64,000 bases of DNA from Legionella rowbothamii (GCF_900639985.1 NZ_CAAAIM010000001.1:62001-126000); one strand, 5' to 3'; counted from the first letter of the stretch, positions 37,224 through 47,546 are shown. A program made the numbers and translations. Notes: generated from the letters alone by a model not told the origin.

Positions 37224-38315
37224 ATGGCAACAGTAACTTTGGTTAATGTCTCAAAGCGTGTCGGGCAAACGAGTATCTTAGACCGAATTAATCTCAGCAT
37301 CAAAAAAGGTGAGTTTATGGTCATTGTCGGGCCATCTGGCTGCGGTAAATCGACCTTACTCCGATTAATCGCTGGCTTAGATGATGTGAGTTCTGGCTCC
37401 ATTTTAATCAATGACCAACAAGTTAATGATGTTCCGGCCGCGAAACGCGATATGGCAATGGTATTTCAAAATTACGCCCTTTATCCGCATATGACTGTTT
37501 TTGAGAACATGGCTTATGGATTAAAAATGCGGGGCTTTAAAACGGATGTGATTAAAGAAAGAGTGGCCGATACCGCGAAGTTGTTGCATTTAATTCCTTA
37601 TTTGGAGCGAAAGCCTCAAGCATTATCGGGCGGACAACGGCAACGCGTGGCAATGGGAAGGGCCATAGTTCGATCTCCTGCTGTATTTTTATTTGATGAA
37701 CCGTTATCGAATCTGGATGCAAAGCTTCGTACTGAAATGCGCCATGAATTGAGACGCTTGCATCAACAGCTTAATACCACCAGTGTGTATGTAACCCACG
37801 ATCAAACAGAGGCTATGACTATGGCCGAGCGAGTGATTGTGCTTAATCAGGGTGTTGTCGAGCAAATTGGCACACCACAAGAATTGTATCAAAATCCAGC
37901 GAGCTTATTTGTAGCAGGGTTTACTGGCCATTATCCATTAAATATGTTTTCAGGGGTATTTAATAAAAATAGTGCTACTATTGAAACAAGTTTAGGTATT
38001 ACTTTCCCCTTTTCCGATACAGATTATTCACTTGAGGACAAGATGGAATTGGTTTTGGCAATTAGAGCCGAGCACGTGCAATTGGCTTCTGAACCTAATT
38101 CGCAATGCGTCGAAGTTGCTGTTGAACTTATCGATGATATGGGTGCTGATAAGTTAATTAGAGCCCGATGTATCAGTAATGGGGAGCAATTAAATTTACG
38201 AGTTTCCGCCGATCAATTAATTCCTAGTGGACAATTCGAGGTTGAACTACCTAAAATGAAACTACATGTATTTAATCAGCAAACTGGACAACGTATTGGA
38301 GAATGTCGTGAGTAA
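37224..38315 (+). CDS. ugpC: ABC transporter ATPase UgpC/MalK type
   Basis: The ATPase of the ugp importer. Walker A GPSGCGKSTLLRLIAG, Q-loop AMVFQNYALYPHMTV, signature LSGGQRQRVAMGRAIV, Walker B FLFDEPLSNLDAK and VYVTHDQTEAMTMA are intact; a C-terminal TOBE/regulatory domain follows (about 235-363). 363 residues (E. coli UgpC 356). Distinguishing it from MalK rests on its neighbours. Its stop codon overlaps the GTG of the next gene. Confidence 0.9.
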   Translation: MATVTLVNVSKRVGQTSILDRINLSIKKGEFMVIVGPSGCGKSTLLRLIAGLDDVSSGSILINDQQVNDVPAAKRDMAMVFQNYALYPHMTVFENMAYGLKMRGFKTDVIKERVADTAKLLHLIPYLERKPQALSGGQRQRVAMGRAIVRSPAVFLFDEPLSNLDAKLRTEMRHELRRLHQQLNTTSVYVTHDQTEAMTMAERVIVLNQGVVEQIGTPQELYQNPASLFVAGFTGHYPLNMFSGVFNKNSATIETSLGITFPFSDTDYSLEDKMELVLAIRAEHVQLASEPNSQCVEVAVELIDDMGADKLIRARCISNGEQLNLRVSADQLIPSGQFEVELPKMKLHVFNQQTGQRIGECRE

Positions 38316-39186
38316 AGAAAAAACTGCATTAAAACCAATTGATACACCGGTATATAGTTATTGGTCTGCGCTGTATCGATCATTTTATTCACGACGCTTG
38401 TATGTGGATGTGGGCAAGCGCTGGAAGGGATTTGGAGTGCTTTATCTTTTATTGGTTATTGCGATACTGAGTGTCCCATTCTTTTTTAGAATGTCGATTA
38501 GTTTAGATGAATCTTTTAAAGAGCAGATTGTTGATCCTTTATTAAAAATTCCTGTTTTTTACATCCAAAATGGTGATGTTCTTTTTGATAAACCAATGCC
38601 TTATTATGTTAAAAATGATAAAGGTCAGACAGTGGTTGTCATTGATACTACTGGGGCAGTAAATGATTTTACGGCACAATATCCTTATTTAAATATTCTG
38701 ATTAATAAAAATCAGATTGCATTTAGGATACCTAATCCACAGCTCTTTACTATGGGTAAAGAAGCGCCACCAAGTAGAAGTACTCCTATTGTGCAGACTT
38801 TTGATAAGGGGTCGAATTTAGTATTTGATGGTAAAAAAATGGTGGAAGCAAACTCTGTAACTGGACTTAAATATGCATCACAGGCGGTGCTTTACCCCAT
38901 TATTGTGGGTATTTTCTTCTCTATTTTTATTGTTTTCTTTTTAGTTCTTGCTTTGTTAGGGCAAACTTTTTCATCGATCTTCTTTTCTTTTAAAATATCC
39001 TTTGCCGCTTCATGCCGTATGCTTATGGTGGCAGGAACGCCAATGTTATTGGTGTTAATGACGATTTTGTCACTGAATAGCGTATTTACGGGGTTGGGTA
39101 TTCTCTTATTCTTCCTCTTGATAGCTTATTACAGTTTTGCACTTTATGCATTAAGAGCTGAAAGTAGGCAAGTAGCTATTGTATGA
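38308..39186 (+). CDS. DUF1189-like membrane protein
   Basis: An integral membrane protein of unknown function. A cytoplasmic N-terminus (YSYWSALYRSFYSRRLYVDVGKRWKG) is followed by one segment at about 45-62, a soluble loop of about 130 residues with IDTTGAVNDF and a hydrophilic run, then three or four segments from about 200 onward. This layout resembles the DUF1189 family. A GTG at 38308 with GGAG seven bases upstream is a better start than the ATG at 38266. It overlaps ugpC by 8 bp, so it is in the same run. Confidence 0.78.
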   Translation: MSKEKTALKPIDTPVYSYWSALYRSFYSRRLYVDVGKRWKGFGVLYLLLVIAILSVPFFFRMSISLDESFKEQIVDPLLKIPVFYIQNGDVLFDKPMPYYVKNDKGQTVVVIDTTGAVNDFTAQYPYLNILINKNQIAFRIPNPQLFTMGKEAPPSRSTPIVQTFDKGSNLVFDGKKMVEANSVTGLKYASQAVLYPIIVGIFFSIFIVFFLVLALLGQTFSSIFFSFKISFAASCRMLMVAGTPMLLVLMTILSLNSVFTGLGILLFFLLIAYYSFALYALRAESRQVAIV

Positions 39187-39968
39187 AAGAGCTAATCCAT
39201 TTTGCTCATGGAAACGGGTTCCCAGCATTATGCTATAAGCAGATGCTGGATGGCCTCAAGCCTTATTATGATTATTGTTATATCGATAGAGTTGGTCACG
39301 ATCCGGCCTTTCCAGTGGGAGAAAATTGGCATAATTTGATCGCAGAGGTGATTGCCAGTATTGAACGGCAAGCCGATCGCCCCGTAATTGCTCTCGGCCA
39401 CTCTTTGGGAGGCGTTTTAAGTTTATTAGCTGCCATTGAACGTCCTGAATTAGTTAAAACAGTTGTTATGTTGGATTCTCCTTTGCTTGGAGTATTAAAA
39501 TCCAGCGCAGTCCGACTCGCGAAAGCTTTTGGCATCATTGATAGAGTGACCCCTGCGTTTAGAACAAAAGGGCGTCGTGAGTATTGGGAAAGTTATGAGC
39601 AAATACTGCCGTATTTAAAAAGCAGAGATTTGTTTAAAAACTTTACAGATGCTTGTTTGAACGACTATATTAAATATGGTCTGGAACATAAAACTGACGG
39701 TTACTATCTTCGCTTTAATCGCCATGTAGAGTATCAAATTTATCGAACGATACCGCATATTATCCCTAGGTATGAGGGAAAGTTATTAACCCCCTCAGCA
39801 CTAATTTATGGTGACAAAAGTACAGTGGTTGGTAAAATGGATCTTCGGTATATGAAAAAGAATTTTAATATTACCTGCTATAAAACCCATGGGAGCCATT
39901 TATTTCCTATGGAGCATCCACAGGTTGTAGCTGCACAAGTTTTAAGGGTTTTGGATAAGCTAACATAA
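39183..39968 (+). CDS. Alpha/beta hydrolase
   Basis: A putative esterase or lipase. The N-terminus IHFAHGNGFPALCYKQML (oxyanion HGNG), the nucleophile elbow ALGHSLGG, an aspartate in LIYGDKS and a C-terminal His in GSHLFPMEHP give a full catalytic triad. 261 residues. It overlaps the DUF1189-like gene by 4 bp and ends 10 bp before fadE, which suggests a role with lipids or fatty acids. The substrate is unknown. Confidence 0.88.
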   Translation: MKELIHFAHGNGFPALCYKQMLDGLKPYYDYCYIDRVGHDPAFPVGENWHNLIAEVIASIERQADRPVIALGHSLGGVLSLLAAIERPELVKTVVMLDSPLLGVLKSSAVRLAKAFGIIDRVTPAFRTKGRREYWESYEQILPYLKSRDLFKNFTDACLNDYIKYGLEHKTDGYYLRFNRHVEYQIYRTIPHIIPRYEGKLLTPSALIYGDKSTVVGKMDLRYMKKNFNITCYKTHGSHLFPMEHPQVVAAQVLRVLDKLT

Positions 39969-39978
39969 GGAGAATACC

Positions 39979-42495
39979 GTGCTACATGCTATTTTAGTGC
40001 TTCTAACAATAGGAGCTGCAGGTGTATTGTTAACGCGACAAGCCGCGGTTTCAGTATGGGCTATTAGTTTTGCTATATTCACGGGGCTTGTTTTCCATTA
40101 TGGCACCCCAGGATTTTTGACTAAAGCGATTTTAATCTTGACTGAGCTCACGTTAATCGCATTCGCAATTAAACCATTACGACGTGAATTTGTTTCGAAA
40201 CATTTATTCAAGACGGTGAGTAAGGCTATGCCTGCTATGTCTGCTACAGAGCGAGAAGCTTTAGAAGCAGGAACAGTGAGCTGGGAAGGTGATATCTTTA
40301 GTGGAAACCCTGATTTTTCTGTGCTTCGTAGTACTCCTCCTGTTCGTTTAAGCGAAGAGGAGCAAGCATTTCTAGATGGTCCGGTTAATACCTTATGTTC
40401 TATGCTTAATGATTGGGATATTACCCATAAACAAACTGATCTATCACCTGAAGTTTGGAGCTACATTAAAGAAAATCGTTTTTTTGGCATGATTATTCCT
40501 AAGCGTTATGGTGGCTTAGAGTTTTCAGCTACAGCGCAAATGACAATTTTAGCCAAAATTTATGGCTGTTCTATTACAGCGGCTTCCACAATTTCTGTAC
40601 CTAATTCTTTAGGCCCAGGCGAGTTATTACTCAAATATGGGACTGAAGACCAAAAGAACTTTTATTTACCCCGATTGGCAGATGGACGAGAAATCCCATG
40701 TTTTGCGTTGACTGGTCCTAATGCGGGTTCTGATGCTGCTTCAATTCCTGACCAAGGAATTGTGTGCCGCCAAGAGCTTAATGGTAAAGAAGTAGTTGGT
40801 ATTCGCTTAACTTGGAATAAGCGCTACATTACTTTATGTCCAGTAGCTACAGTAGTTGGTTTAGCTTTTAGAATGTTTGACCCTGAGAATTTATTAGGAA
40901 AGGGCGAAGATGTTGGTATTACTTGCGCATTAATCCCTGCAGATACCCCGGGGGTAATTAAAGGCCGCCGTCATTTTCCCTTAAATATAGGCTTTTTAAA
41001 TGGCCCTACACAAGGTAAAGATGTATTTATCCCTTTAGACTACATTATTGGTGGCGCTGCAATGGCTGGTCATGGTTGGCGAATGCTTATGGAGTGTTTA
41101 AGTGCGGGTAGAGCAATTTCTTTACCTTCAAGTGCCAATGGTGGTGCTCAGGCAGCCGCTTTGGCTTCAGGAGCTTATGCACGTGTTCGCAAACAATTCA
41201 ATCAACCTATTGGTAAGTTTGAAGGAATTGAGGAGCCATTAGCTCGAATTGCAGCAAATACTTATATTATTGATGCAGGGGTTACTATGGCTGCTGCGGC
41301 TATTGATCATGGTGCTAAACCTTCAGTAGCTGGCGCGATTTTAAAATACCATACAACAGATCGAGTCCGTCAGGTTTCTATAGATGCTATGGATATTCAT
41401 GGTGGTAAAGGTATTTGTCTTGGCCCTAATAATTATCTAGGAAGAGGGTTCCAGGGAGCTCCTATAGCTATTACTGTTGAGGGTGCAAATATTCTTTCAC
41501 GGAGTTTAATTATTTTTGGGCAGGGCGCAATTCGTTGCCATCCATATGTATTTAAAGAGTTGGAAAGTGTAAGAAAGCATGATCTGGTAGGCTTTGATGA
41601 TGCATTTTTCTCACATGCGGCCTTTTATATTGCAAACTTTACTAAGTCGCTCTTATTCAGTTTGACGGACGCTCATTTTTCTAAGGCTCCAACTAGTTCG
41701 GTGAAGCGTTATTATCAGTTAGCGCATAAATACAGTACTAATTTGGCTTTCCTTTCCGATTTTTCTATGACCATTCTTGGTGGTGACTTGAAGCGTAAGG
41801 AAAAGTTATCCGCTCGTTTAGGGGATATGCTAAGTACCTTATATTTAATTTCAGCTGTGTTAAAACGCTATCATGATGATGGTGAGCCTGTTGCTGATCT
41901 ACCTTTAGTCGAGTGGAGTTGCCAACAATTGTTGCACGAATGTGAAATGGCGATGCAAGGAGTTATTATTAACTTCCCGCAACGCTGGGCACGTGTTGTA
42001 CTCAACATTATTTTAAGACCTTTAGGAAATCGCAGACACAGACCCACAGATCAATTAGGTCATAAGTTAGCACGTATTTTAATAGAACCAGGTGAAGCAC
42101 GTAACCGACTAACACATTTTGTTTATAAGAAGGCTGGAGAAAATTGCCCAATTGGCCGATTGGAAGAGGCATTCTATAAAATTTGTGCGGTTGAAGAAAT
42201 AGAGAAAAAAATAATGCGCGCTGTAAAAGATGACGTATTAAAATCACTAACTCTATTAGAGCAAATTGATGAGGCATTAGCATCTGGCTTGTTAACTGAA
42301 GAAGAGGCCAAGCAAATGCAAGATGCTGAGTTAGCTCGACAAGATGCCATTAAGGTCGACGATTTTAGCGATGATGAATTACGTCGCCCAAATAGTGATT
42401 CTAAAGAGAAAAAAGCAGCAGCTAAAAAGGAACAATCTGCAATAATCTTGAATGAAGATGTTGTAAATTCAGAACCAGAAATACCTTTACATTAA
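39979..42495 (+). CDS. fadE: Acyl-CoA dehydrogenase FadE
   Basis: Introduces the first double bond in beta-oxidation, passing electrons to ETF. The 838-residue length is that of the long FadE type. There is a hydrophobic N-terminus (about 1-60), then the acyl-CoA dehydrogenase core (FGMIIPKRYGGLEFSATAQ, ALTGPNAGSDAASIPD, AMDIHGGKGICLGP), and a C-terminal DUF1974-like extension from about 570. The GTG start has AAGGAGA five bases upstream. It closes the ugp-hydrolase run. Confidence 0.95.
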   Translation: MLHAILVLLTIGAAGVLLTRQAAVSVWAISFAIFTGLVFHYGTPGFLTKAILILTELTLIAFAIKPLRREFVSKHLFKTVSKAMPAMSATEREALEAGTVSWEGDIFSGNPDFSVLRSTPPVRLSEEEQAFLDGPVNTLCSMLNDWDITHKQTDLSPEVWSYIKENRFFGMIIPKRYGGLEFSATAQMTILAKIYGCSITAASTISVPNSLGPGELLLKYGTEDQKNFYLPRLADGREIPCFALTGPNAGSDAASIPDQGIVCRQELNGKEVVGIRLTWNKRYITLCPVATVVGLAFRMFDPENLLGKGEDVGITCALIPADTPGVIKGRRHFPLNIGFLNGPTQGKDVFIPLDYIIGGAAMAGHGWRMLMECLSAGRAISLPSSANGGAQAAALASGAYARVRKQFNQPIGKFEGIEEPLARIAANTYIIDAGVTMAAAAIDHGAKPSVAGAILKYHTTDRVRQVSIDAMDIHGGKGICLGPNNYLGRGFQGAPIAITVEGANILSRSLIIFGQGAIRCHPYVFKELESVRKHDLVGFDDAFFSHAAFYIANFTKSLLFSLTDAHFSKAPTSSVKRYYQLAHKYSTNLAFLSDFSMTILGGDLKRKEKLSARLGDMLSTLYLISAVLKRYHDDGEPVADLPLVEWSCQQLLHECEMAMQGVIINFPQRWARVVLNIILRPLGNRRHRPTDQLGHKLARILIEPGEARNRLTHFVYKKAGENCPIGRLEEAFYKICAVEEIEKKIMRAVKDDVLKSLTLLEQIDEALASGLLTEEEAKQMQDAELARQDAIKVDDFSDDELRRPNSDSKEKKAAAKKEQSAIILNEDVVNSEPEIPLH

Positions 42496-42580
42496 TTTGC
42501 CTAGTTGCTTGCAACGAATGTCACTTAGTTAAGTATTTGGTTAAGATAAATATTATGTGGCGTTGGAAGACCTAATTATT

Positions 42581-42651
42581 GGGGCTCGATCGCGGTATCC
42601 AAAGTTATGTTGCTTTTCGCTCCGAACTTATGGATAACGCGGTCGAGCCCC
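42581..42651. repeat. 71-bp hairpin with 20-bp imperfect stem (family B-like)
   Basis: GGGGCTCGATCGCGGTATCC is mirrored, with two mismatches, by GGATAACGCGGTCGAGCCCC. The internal part pairs too (AAGTT with AACTT), so the whole element could fold as one long hairpin. The CGCGGTA core is related to the CCGCGGTA arms at 47427 and 58483. Confidence 0.65.
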
Positions 42652-42732
42652 AGATTATTTGACAAGGTAAAATTAGTAAGTGATTTTGGTTGCTTGCATG
42701 GGGAATTTCAGCTGCGCAGTATTATGAATAAA

Positions 42733-42755
42733 AACCTGGTTAAAGCAACCAGGTT
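42733..42755. repeat. Dispersed palindrome, family A variant
   Basis: AACCTGGTT / AACCAGGTT with the loop AAAGC; a variant of the CCTGGTTGC/GCAACCAGG hairpin. Lies after fadE and minE, which converge. Confidence 0.65.
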
Positions 42756-42886
42756 CCACTTAGGACAAAAAGAATAGTTAAAAAAGGTTAATAATAGACC
42801 TTGAGGTAATTATTATTTGATAAAACCAAGAAAAAGAAAACTGCCTCGGGGAAAGGAACCAAGGAAAAAATAATCAGCTAAGCAAA

Positions 42887-43150
42887 CTAAGCTTCTTCAG
42901 CAACATCATCCGGCATGGTGATATTCAATTCAAGTACAGAATTGTCGCCCATACGCTCAAGATTAACACTCACCTGATCACGGGTTACATGAACGTATTT
43001 AGCAATAACTGCCAGAATTTCATCCTGAAGTTGTGGCAGATAATCTGGAGTGTTTCTTTGTGAACGCTCATGAGAAATGATTATTTGTAAGCGTTCTTTT
43101 GCTACTGAAGCAGAAGCGGTTCTCCGACGTAAATAGTTGAAAATGCTCAT
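42887..43150 (-). CDS. minE: Cell-division topological factor MinE
   Basis: MinE displaces MinD from the membrane and drives pole-to-pole oscillation. 87 residues: the start [29 protein letters not shown] with the membrane/anti-MinD helix, then the topology domain [19 protein letters not shown]...LELNITMP. It overlaps minD by 4 bp. No minC is on this side. Confidence 0.95.
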   Translation of the reverse strand: MSIFNYLRRRTASASVAKERLQIIISHERSQRNTPDYLPQLQDEILAVIAKYVHVTRDQVSVNLERMGDNSVLELNITMPDDVAEEA

Positions 43151-43977
43151 ACAGTCACTTCCTCCTTGTTTTTGCTGAATAAGCGGCGCAATAATCCTTT
43201 ACGCTCATTATTAATGAAGCGCATTGGTCTTTCTTCACCAAGGAAGCGTGCAATAGCGTCTTGATAAGCAAGGCCTGCGTCACTGTTTGTGTCAAGTACA
43301 ACAGGTACACCTGTATTCGACGCTTTAAGTACTGACTTAGATTCTGGGATAACGCCAATTAACGGAATAGCCAATATTTCTTTTACATCTGAAACAGAGA
43401 GCATATCGCCACGCTCAACACGCTCAGGGTCATAGCGAGTTAACAATAAGTGCTCTTGAATTGGTTTATTGTTATCAATGGCTCTTTTCGTTTTGCTAGA
43501 AAGGATGCCAAGAATACGGTCAGAGTCACGAACAGAAGAAACCTCCGGGTTAGTAACCACAACGGCATGATCTGCAAAATGCATTGCCATTAATGCACCT
43601 GTTTCAATACCTGCAGGGGAATCGCAAACAATGAAATCAAACTCTTTAGAAAGATCATTCAGAACCTTCTCAACCCCTTCGATGGTTAATGCATCTTTGT
43701 CACGAGTTTGTGATGCAGGAAGAATGAAAAGATTGGGAAGACGCTTATCTTTAATTAATGCTTGATTTAAGCTTGCTTCACCATTGATTACATTAATGAA
43801 GTCATAAACAACACGTCGCTCACAACCCATGATGATATCCAGATTTCTTAATCCGATATCAAAATCAATGACTACTGTCTTATGCCCTAATAAAGCAAGA
43901 CCTGATGAAATAGCTGCAGATGAAGTAGTTTTTCCAACTCCGCCTTTTCCTGAAGTAATAACAATAATTTTAGCCAA
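43147..43977 (-). CDS. minD: Septum-site ATPase MinD
   Basis: A membrane-bound ATPase that positions the division inhibitor. The deviant Walker [14 protein letters not shown] is at the start, then [19 protein letters not shown] and the amphipathic C-terminal membrane-targeting helix [14 protein letters not shown]. The ORF could begin with a GTG at 44010, but the TTG at 43977 has AAGGG seven bases upstream and gives [17 protein letters not shown], the standard MinD start (276 residues), so the TTG is chosen. minE follows. In many Gammaproteobacteria minC precedes minD; it is absent here. Confidence 0.95.
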   Translation of the reverse strand: MAKIIVITSGKGGVGKTTSSAAISSGLALLGHKTVVIDFDIGLRNLDIIMGCERRVVYDFINVINGEASLNQALIKDKRLPNLFILPASQTRDKDALTIEGVEKVLNDLSKEFDFIVCDSPAGIETGALMAMHFADHAVVVTNPEVSSVRDSDRILGILSSKTKRAIDNNKPIQEHLLLTRYDPERVERGDMLSVSDVKEILAIPLIGVIPESKSVLKASNTGVPVVLDTNSDAGLAYQDAIARFLGEERPMRFINNERKGLLRRLFSKNKEEVTV

Positions 43978-44308
43978 CGCTGAACCCTTCCCGTTTTGTT
44001 GATTCAACACAATAATTAACCAACAGTGTACACGTTAATGAATCTTCAATTCAAGTATTATCCATTTAATTCGTTTTAATCATAACTGATAATAGTCAAG
44101 CTGAGCGTTAAAGAGTTAGCCCGTGCTGATGTTGGGCAATAGTTGCAGGAATTGGTTTATATCTGGGCTAATGAGTATAGCACATTTCATCTTGGAGGAA
44201 GTGAGCGATATCATCAGGATTTTGCGTATTAAACAAGCTATTTCCTTTAATTTATTTGGTATTTGTGGTATACTGTTTGGTTAATTTAACTACTTTAATG
44301 AGAAGAAA
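43978..44308. other. Divergent minD-guaB intergenic region
   Basis: 331 bp between the divergent minD and guaB starts. It contains the guaB promoter described separately. On the minus strand TTGAAT...TACACT with an 18-bp spacer, near 44025-44055, is a weak candidate for a minD promoter. There is no minC and no other gene. Confidence 0.5.
44266..44274 (+). promoter_or_regulatory. Extended -10 promoter of guaB
   Basis: TGGTATACT (TGn plus TATACT, 44266-44274) about 35 bp before the guaB ATG. The -35 region (TTTAAT near 44246) is poor, as is common with an extended -10. Confidence 0.6.
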
Positions 44309-45781
44309 ATGTCTCTTAATATTGTGCAGCAATCATTAACATTTGATGATGTTTTACTTGTCCCTGCACACTCTTTAATTCTACCTAAAGATGTGTCCCT
44401 AAAAACCAAATTAACTCGCGAAATAAGCCTGAATATGCCCCTAGTATCTGCTGCAATGGATACGGTGACGGAAGCTCGTTTGGCAATTGCTTTGGCGCAA
44501 GATGGTGGATTAGGAATCATTCATAAGAATATGACAATCAGTGCGCAAGCTGAAGAGGTTCGTAAAGTAAAGAAATTTGAAAGTGGTATGGTTAAAGATC
44601 CAGTAACCGTCACTCCTAATATTACGGTTAGAGAGTTGATTGATGTCATGCAAAACCATCATTTCTCAGGGGTACCGGTTGTTGATGGTCAAAATTTGGT
44701 AGGGATTGTAACCAGCCGTGATATTCGTTTTGAAACCAACTTATCTTTACCTGTGTCTCAGGTAATGACTCCCAAGGCGCGTTTGGTTACGGTGAAAGAA
44801 GGTGCCAGTCGTGAAGAGGTTCGTAGTTTATTGCATAAGCATCGTATCGAAAAACTCTTAGTAGTAAATGACGCATTTGAGTTGCGTGGTTTAATTACTG
44901 TTAAAGATATTCAAAAGGCAAAAGAAAATCCTTATGCCGTTAAAGATGATGCCGAACAATTACGCGTGGGTGCTGCTGTTGGAGTTGGTGAATCTACCGA
45001 TGAGCGTGTTGCAGCTTTAGTTGAGGCAGGCGTGGATGTTCTGGTTGTTGATACTGCCCATGGACATTCACAAGGCGTACTCAATCGGGTGAAATGGGTT
45101 AAACAACATTACCCTGGGGTACAGGTAATTGGTGGAAACATCGCTACAGCAGCTGCAGCTAGAGATTTATATGAGGCAGGTGCGGATGCGGTTAAAGTGG
45201 GAATTGGACCGGGTTCTATTTGTACTACACGAATTGTTACCGGCGTAGGTGTACCGCAAATCAGTGCGATTGCGAATGTTGCTCATGAGTTACAAGGTAA
45301 AATACCAGTTATTGCCGATGGCGGTATCCGATTTTCAGGCGACGTGTGTAAGGCCTTGGCTGCAGGTGCAGACACAGTTATGTTAGGCAGTATGTTTGCA
45401 GGAACTGAAGAGTCTCCTGGTGAGATCGAATTATATCAGGGTACTACTTATAAGAGTTATCGTGGTATGGGATCAATTGGTGCCATGGCAGCTTCTCATG
45501 GCTCAAGTGATCGTTACTTCCAAGATGCTACAGCAGGCTCTGAAAAATTGGTGCCTGAGGGAATTGAGGGTCGCGTACCTTATAAAGGCCCAGTACAAAC
45601 AATTATTCACCAGATATTAGGTGGTTTACGTTCATGCATGGGGTACACTGGATGTGAAACAATTGATCAATTGCATACTAAATCTGAGTTTGTACAAGTA
45701 ACTAATGCGGGAATGCGTGAATCACACGTCCATGATGTGAGTATCACGAAACAAGCCCCGAATTATCAGGTAGACAAATAA
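44309..45781 (+). CDS. guaB: IMP dehydrogenase
   Basis: Oxidises IMP to XMP, the committed step to guanine nucleotides. The 490 residues show [14 protein letters not shown] at the start, two CBS modules (about 95-210; FSGVPVVDG...[11 protein letters not shown]), the NAD-site segment [11 protein letters not shown], the catalytic loop [15 protein letters not shown] with the active cysteine, and the flap [11 protein letters not shown]. It lies 2 bp before guaA in one operon. Confidence 0.98.
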   Translation: MSLNIVQQSLTFDDVLLVPAHSLILPKDVSLKTKLTREISLNMPLVSAAMDTVTEARLAIALAQDGGLGIIHKNMTISAQAEEVRKVKKFESGMVKDPVTVTPNITVRELIDVMQNHHFSGVPVVDGQNLVGIVTSRDIRFETNLSLPVSQVMTPKARLVTVKEGASREEVRSLLHKHRIEKLLVVNDAFELRGLITVKDIQKAKENPYAVKDDAEQLRVGAAVGVGESTDERVAALVEAGVDVLVVDTAHGHSQGVLNRVKWVKQHYPGVQVIGGNIATAAAARDLYEAGADAVKVGIGPGSICTTRIVTGVGVPQISAIANVAHELQGKIPVIADGGIRFSGDVCKALAAGADTVMLGSMFAGTEESPGEIELYQGTTYKSYRGMGSIGAMAASHGSSDRYFQDATAGSEKLVPEGIEGRVPYKGPVQTIIHQILGGLRSCMGYTGCETIDQLHTKSEFVQVTNAGMRESHVHDVSITKQAPNYQVDK

Positions 45782-45783
45782 CA

Positions 45784-47361
45784 ATGAATGATTTAAAACA
45801 ACATCTCTTGCTTATTCTTGATTTTGGTTCTCAATACACCCAGCTAATTGCACGCCGGGTGCGTGAATTAGGTGTATATTGTGAAATCCATCCTTTTAAC
45901 ATCAGTCAGGAAACGTTTACAAAACTTAATCCATGTGGGGTGATTTTATCAGGTGGACCTTCAACAGTAACACATCACGCAAACCCTCGAGCTCCTGAAT
46001 GGCTCTTGACTTCGGGACTGCCAATATTAGGTATTTGTTACGGTATGCAAACTATGGCCGTGCAATTAGGTGGTGAAGTCCAATCTTCGAACATTAGAGA
46101 GTTTGGCTACGCTGAATTGAAATTGCATGGACATAGCAAGTTATTTGCACAAATCGAAGATCGCACTACGGATGAGGGTGAGGCTTTATTAGATGTGTGG
46201 ATGAGCCATGGTGATAAAGTAACCCAATTGCCTCCTGGATTTAGTGTTATTTGCGAAACGCGCAATGCTCCAATCGCGGGAATGGCTGATGAAAATCGTC
46301 GCATGTATGGACTGCAATTTCACCCAGAAGTAACTCATACCTTACAAGGTACGCGTATTTTGCACCGTTTCGTGGTGGATATTTGTCAGGCGCCCACTAA
46401 TTGGACTTCGGAACATATTATTGATGAAGCTATTCATAAAATTAGAAAGCAAGTGGGCTCTGAGAAAGTAGTGCTTGGTTTATCAGGTGGGGTTGATTCC
46501 TCAGTTGTAGCCGCTTTATTGCATAAGGCAATTGGTGACCAATTAATCTGCGTTTTTGTTGATACGGGTTTGTTACGTCTTAATGAAGCTAATGAAGTCA
46601 TGAAAATGTTTGGTCAGCATATGGGGATTAAGATTATTGCGGTCAATGCTGAAGAGCGTTTCTTAAAAGCGCTTTCTGGTGTTAATTGCCCTGAAGAAAA
46701 AAGAAAAATTATTGGTCATACCTTTATTGACGTCTTTGATGAAGAGTCACATAAAATAGATGGCGTTTCTTGGCTTGCTCAGGGAACAATTTACCCTGAT
46801 GTTATTGAGTCTGCTGCAACAAGCACGAATGGAGCTTCAGTTGTCATTAAGTCTCATCATAATGTTGGTGGCCTACCTGAAACCCTACATTTAAAATTAT
46901 TAGAGCCTATTCGCGAGTTATTTAAAGATGAAGTGCGAAAGATTGGTTTGGAGTTAGGTTTGCCGCATGATATGGTTTATCGACATCCATTCCCAGGCCC
47001 AGGTTTAGGCGTACGGATTTTAGGGGAAGTTAAAAGAGAATATGCTGATATTCTTCGTAAAGCTGATGCCATTTATATTGAAGAATTACGAAAAGCGGAT
47101 TTGTATCATAAAGTCAGCCAAGCATTTGCCGTATTTTTACCGGTTAAAAGTGTGGGGGTAATGGGGGATGGGCGTAAATACGAATACGTAATTTGCTTGC
47201 GAGCCGTTGAAACTATTGATTTTATGACTGCTCATTGGTCGCATTTGCCGTGGGAATTTTTAGGGCATGTTTCCAATCGAATCATTAATGAGGTTTCTGG
47301 GGTATCTCGTGTAACTTATGATATCTCAGGTAAACCTCCTGCCACCATTGAGTGGGAATAA
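45784..47361 (+). CDS. guaA: GMP synthase (glutamine-hydrolysing)
   Basis: Aminates XMP to GMP. The glutamine amidotransferase part has the nucleophile in [10 protein letters not shown] and His-Glu in QFHPEV; the ATP-pyrophosphatase part has [18 protein letters not shown]; the C-terminal dimerisation domain has [17 protein letters not shown] and ends PPATIEWE. 525 residues matches the family. guaB precedes; a perfect palindrome at 47427 follows. Confidence 0.98.
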   Translation: MNDLKQHLLLILDFGSQYTQLIARRVRELGVYCEIHPFNISQETFTKLNPCGVILSGGPSTVTHHANPRAPEWLLTSGLPILGICYGMQTMAVQLGGEVQSSNIREFGYAELKLHGHSKLFAQIEDRTTDEGEALLDVWMSHGDKVTQLPPGFSVICETRNAPIAGMADENRRMYGLQFHPEVTHTLQGTRILHRFVVDICQAPTNWTSEHIIDEAIHKIRKQVGSEKVVLGLSGGVDSSVVAALLHKAIGDQLICVFVDTGLLRLNEANEVMKMFGQHMGIKIIAVNAEERFLKALSGVNCPEEKRKIIGHTFIDVFDEESHKIDGVSWLAQGTIYPDVIESAATSTNGASVVIKSHHNVGGLPETLHLKLLEPIRELFKDEVRKIGLELGLPHDMVYRHPFPGPGLGVRILGEVKREYADILRKADAIYIEELRKADLYHKVSQAFAVFLPVKSVGVMGDGRKYEYVICLRAVETIDFMTAHWSHLPWEFLGHVSNRIINEVSGVSRVTYDISGKPPATIEWE

Positions 47362-47426
47362 ATAGTGTGGCTTGGTTATACAGTTAAGGGCAAGCATTTA
47401 CGTTTTTCTTGCCAAATGATCCTTCC

Positions 47427-47455
47427 GAATTACCGCGGCTTGACCGCGGTAATTC
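47427..47455. repeat. Dispersed palindrome, family B copy (GAATTACCGCGG)
   Basis: A perfect 12-bp stem GAATTACCGCGG / CCGCGGTAATTC with a CTTGA loop. It lies between guaA and tadA and may end the gua transcript. The arms and loop resemble those of 58483-58515. Confidence 0.7.
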
Positions 47456-47546
47456 CGCTTTCTACAAGCCATGCAAAACTTTTATAAACAAATAATACTT
47501 ATTCTTAGCCAAGTATACTAAAGTAAGCTGTTTTTAGGCTACAGTG

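Larger units (their letters stand above)
42496..42886. other. Intergenic region rich in inverted repeats
   Basis: This 391-bp gap between convergent fadE and minE holds a degraded family A palindrome at about 42500, the long imperfect hairpin 42581-42651, and another family A hairpin at 42733-42755. No ORF or RNA gene is evident. Confidence 0.7.
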
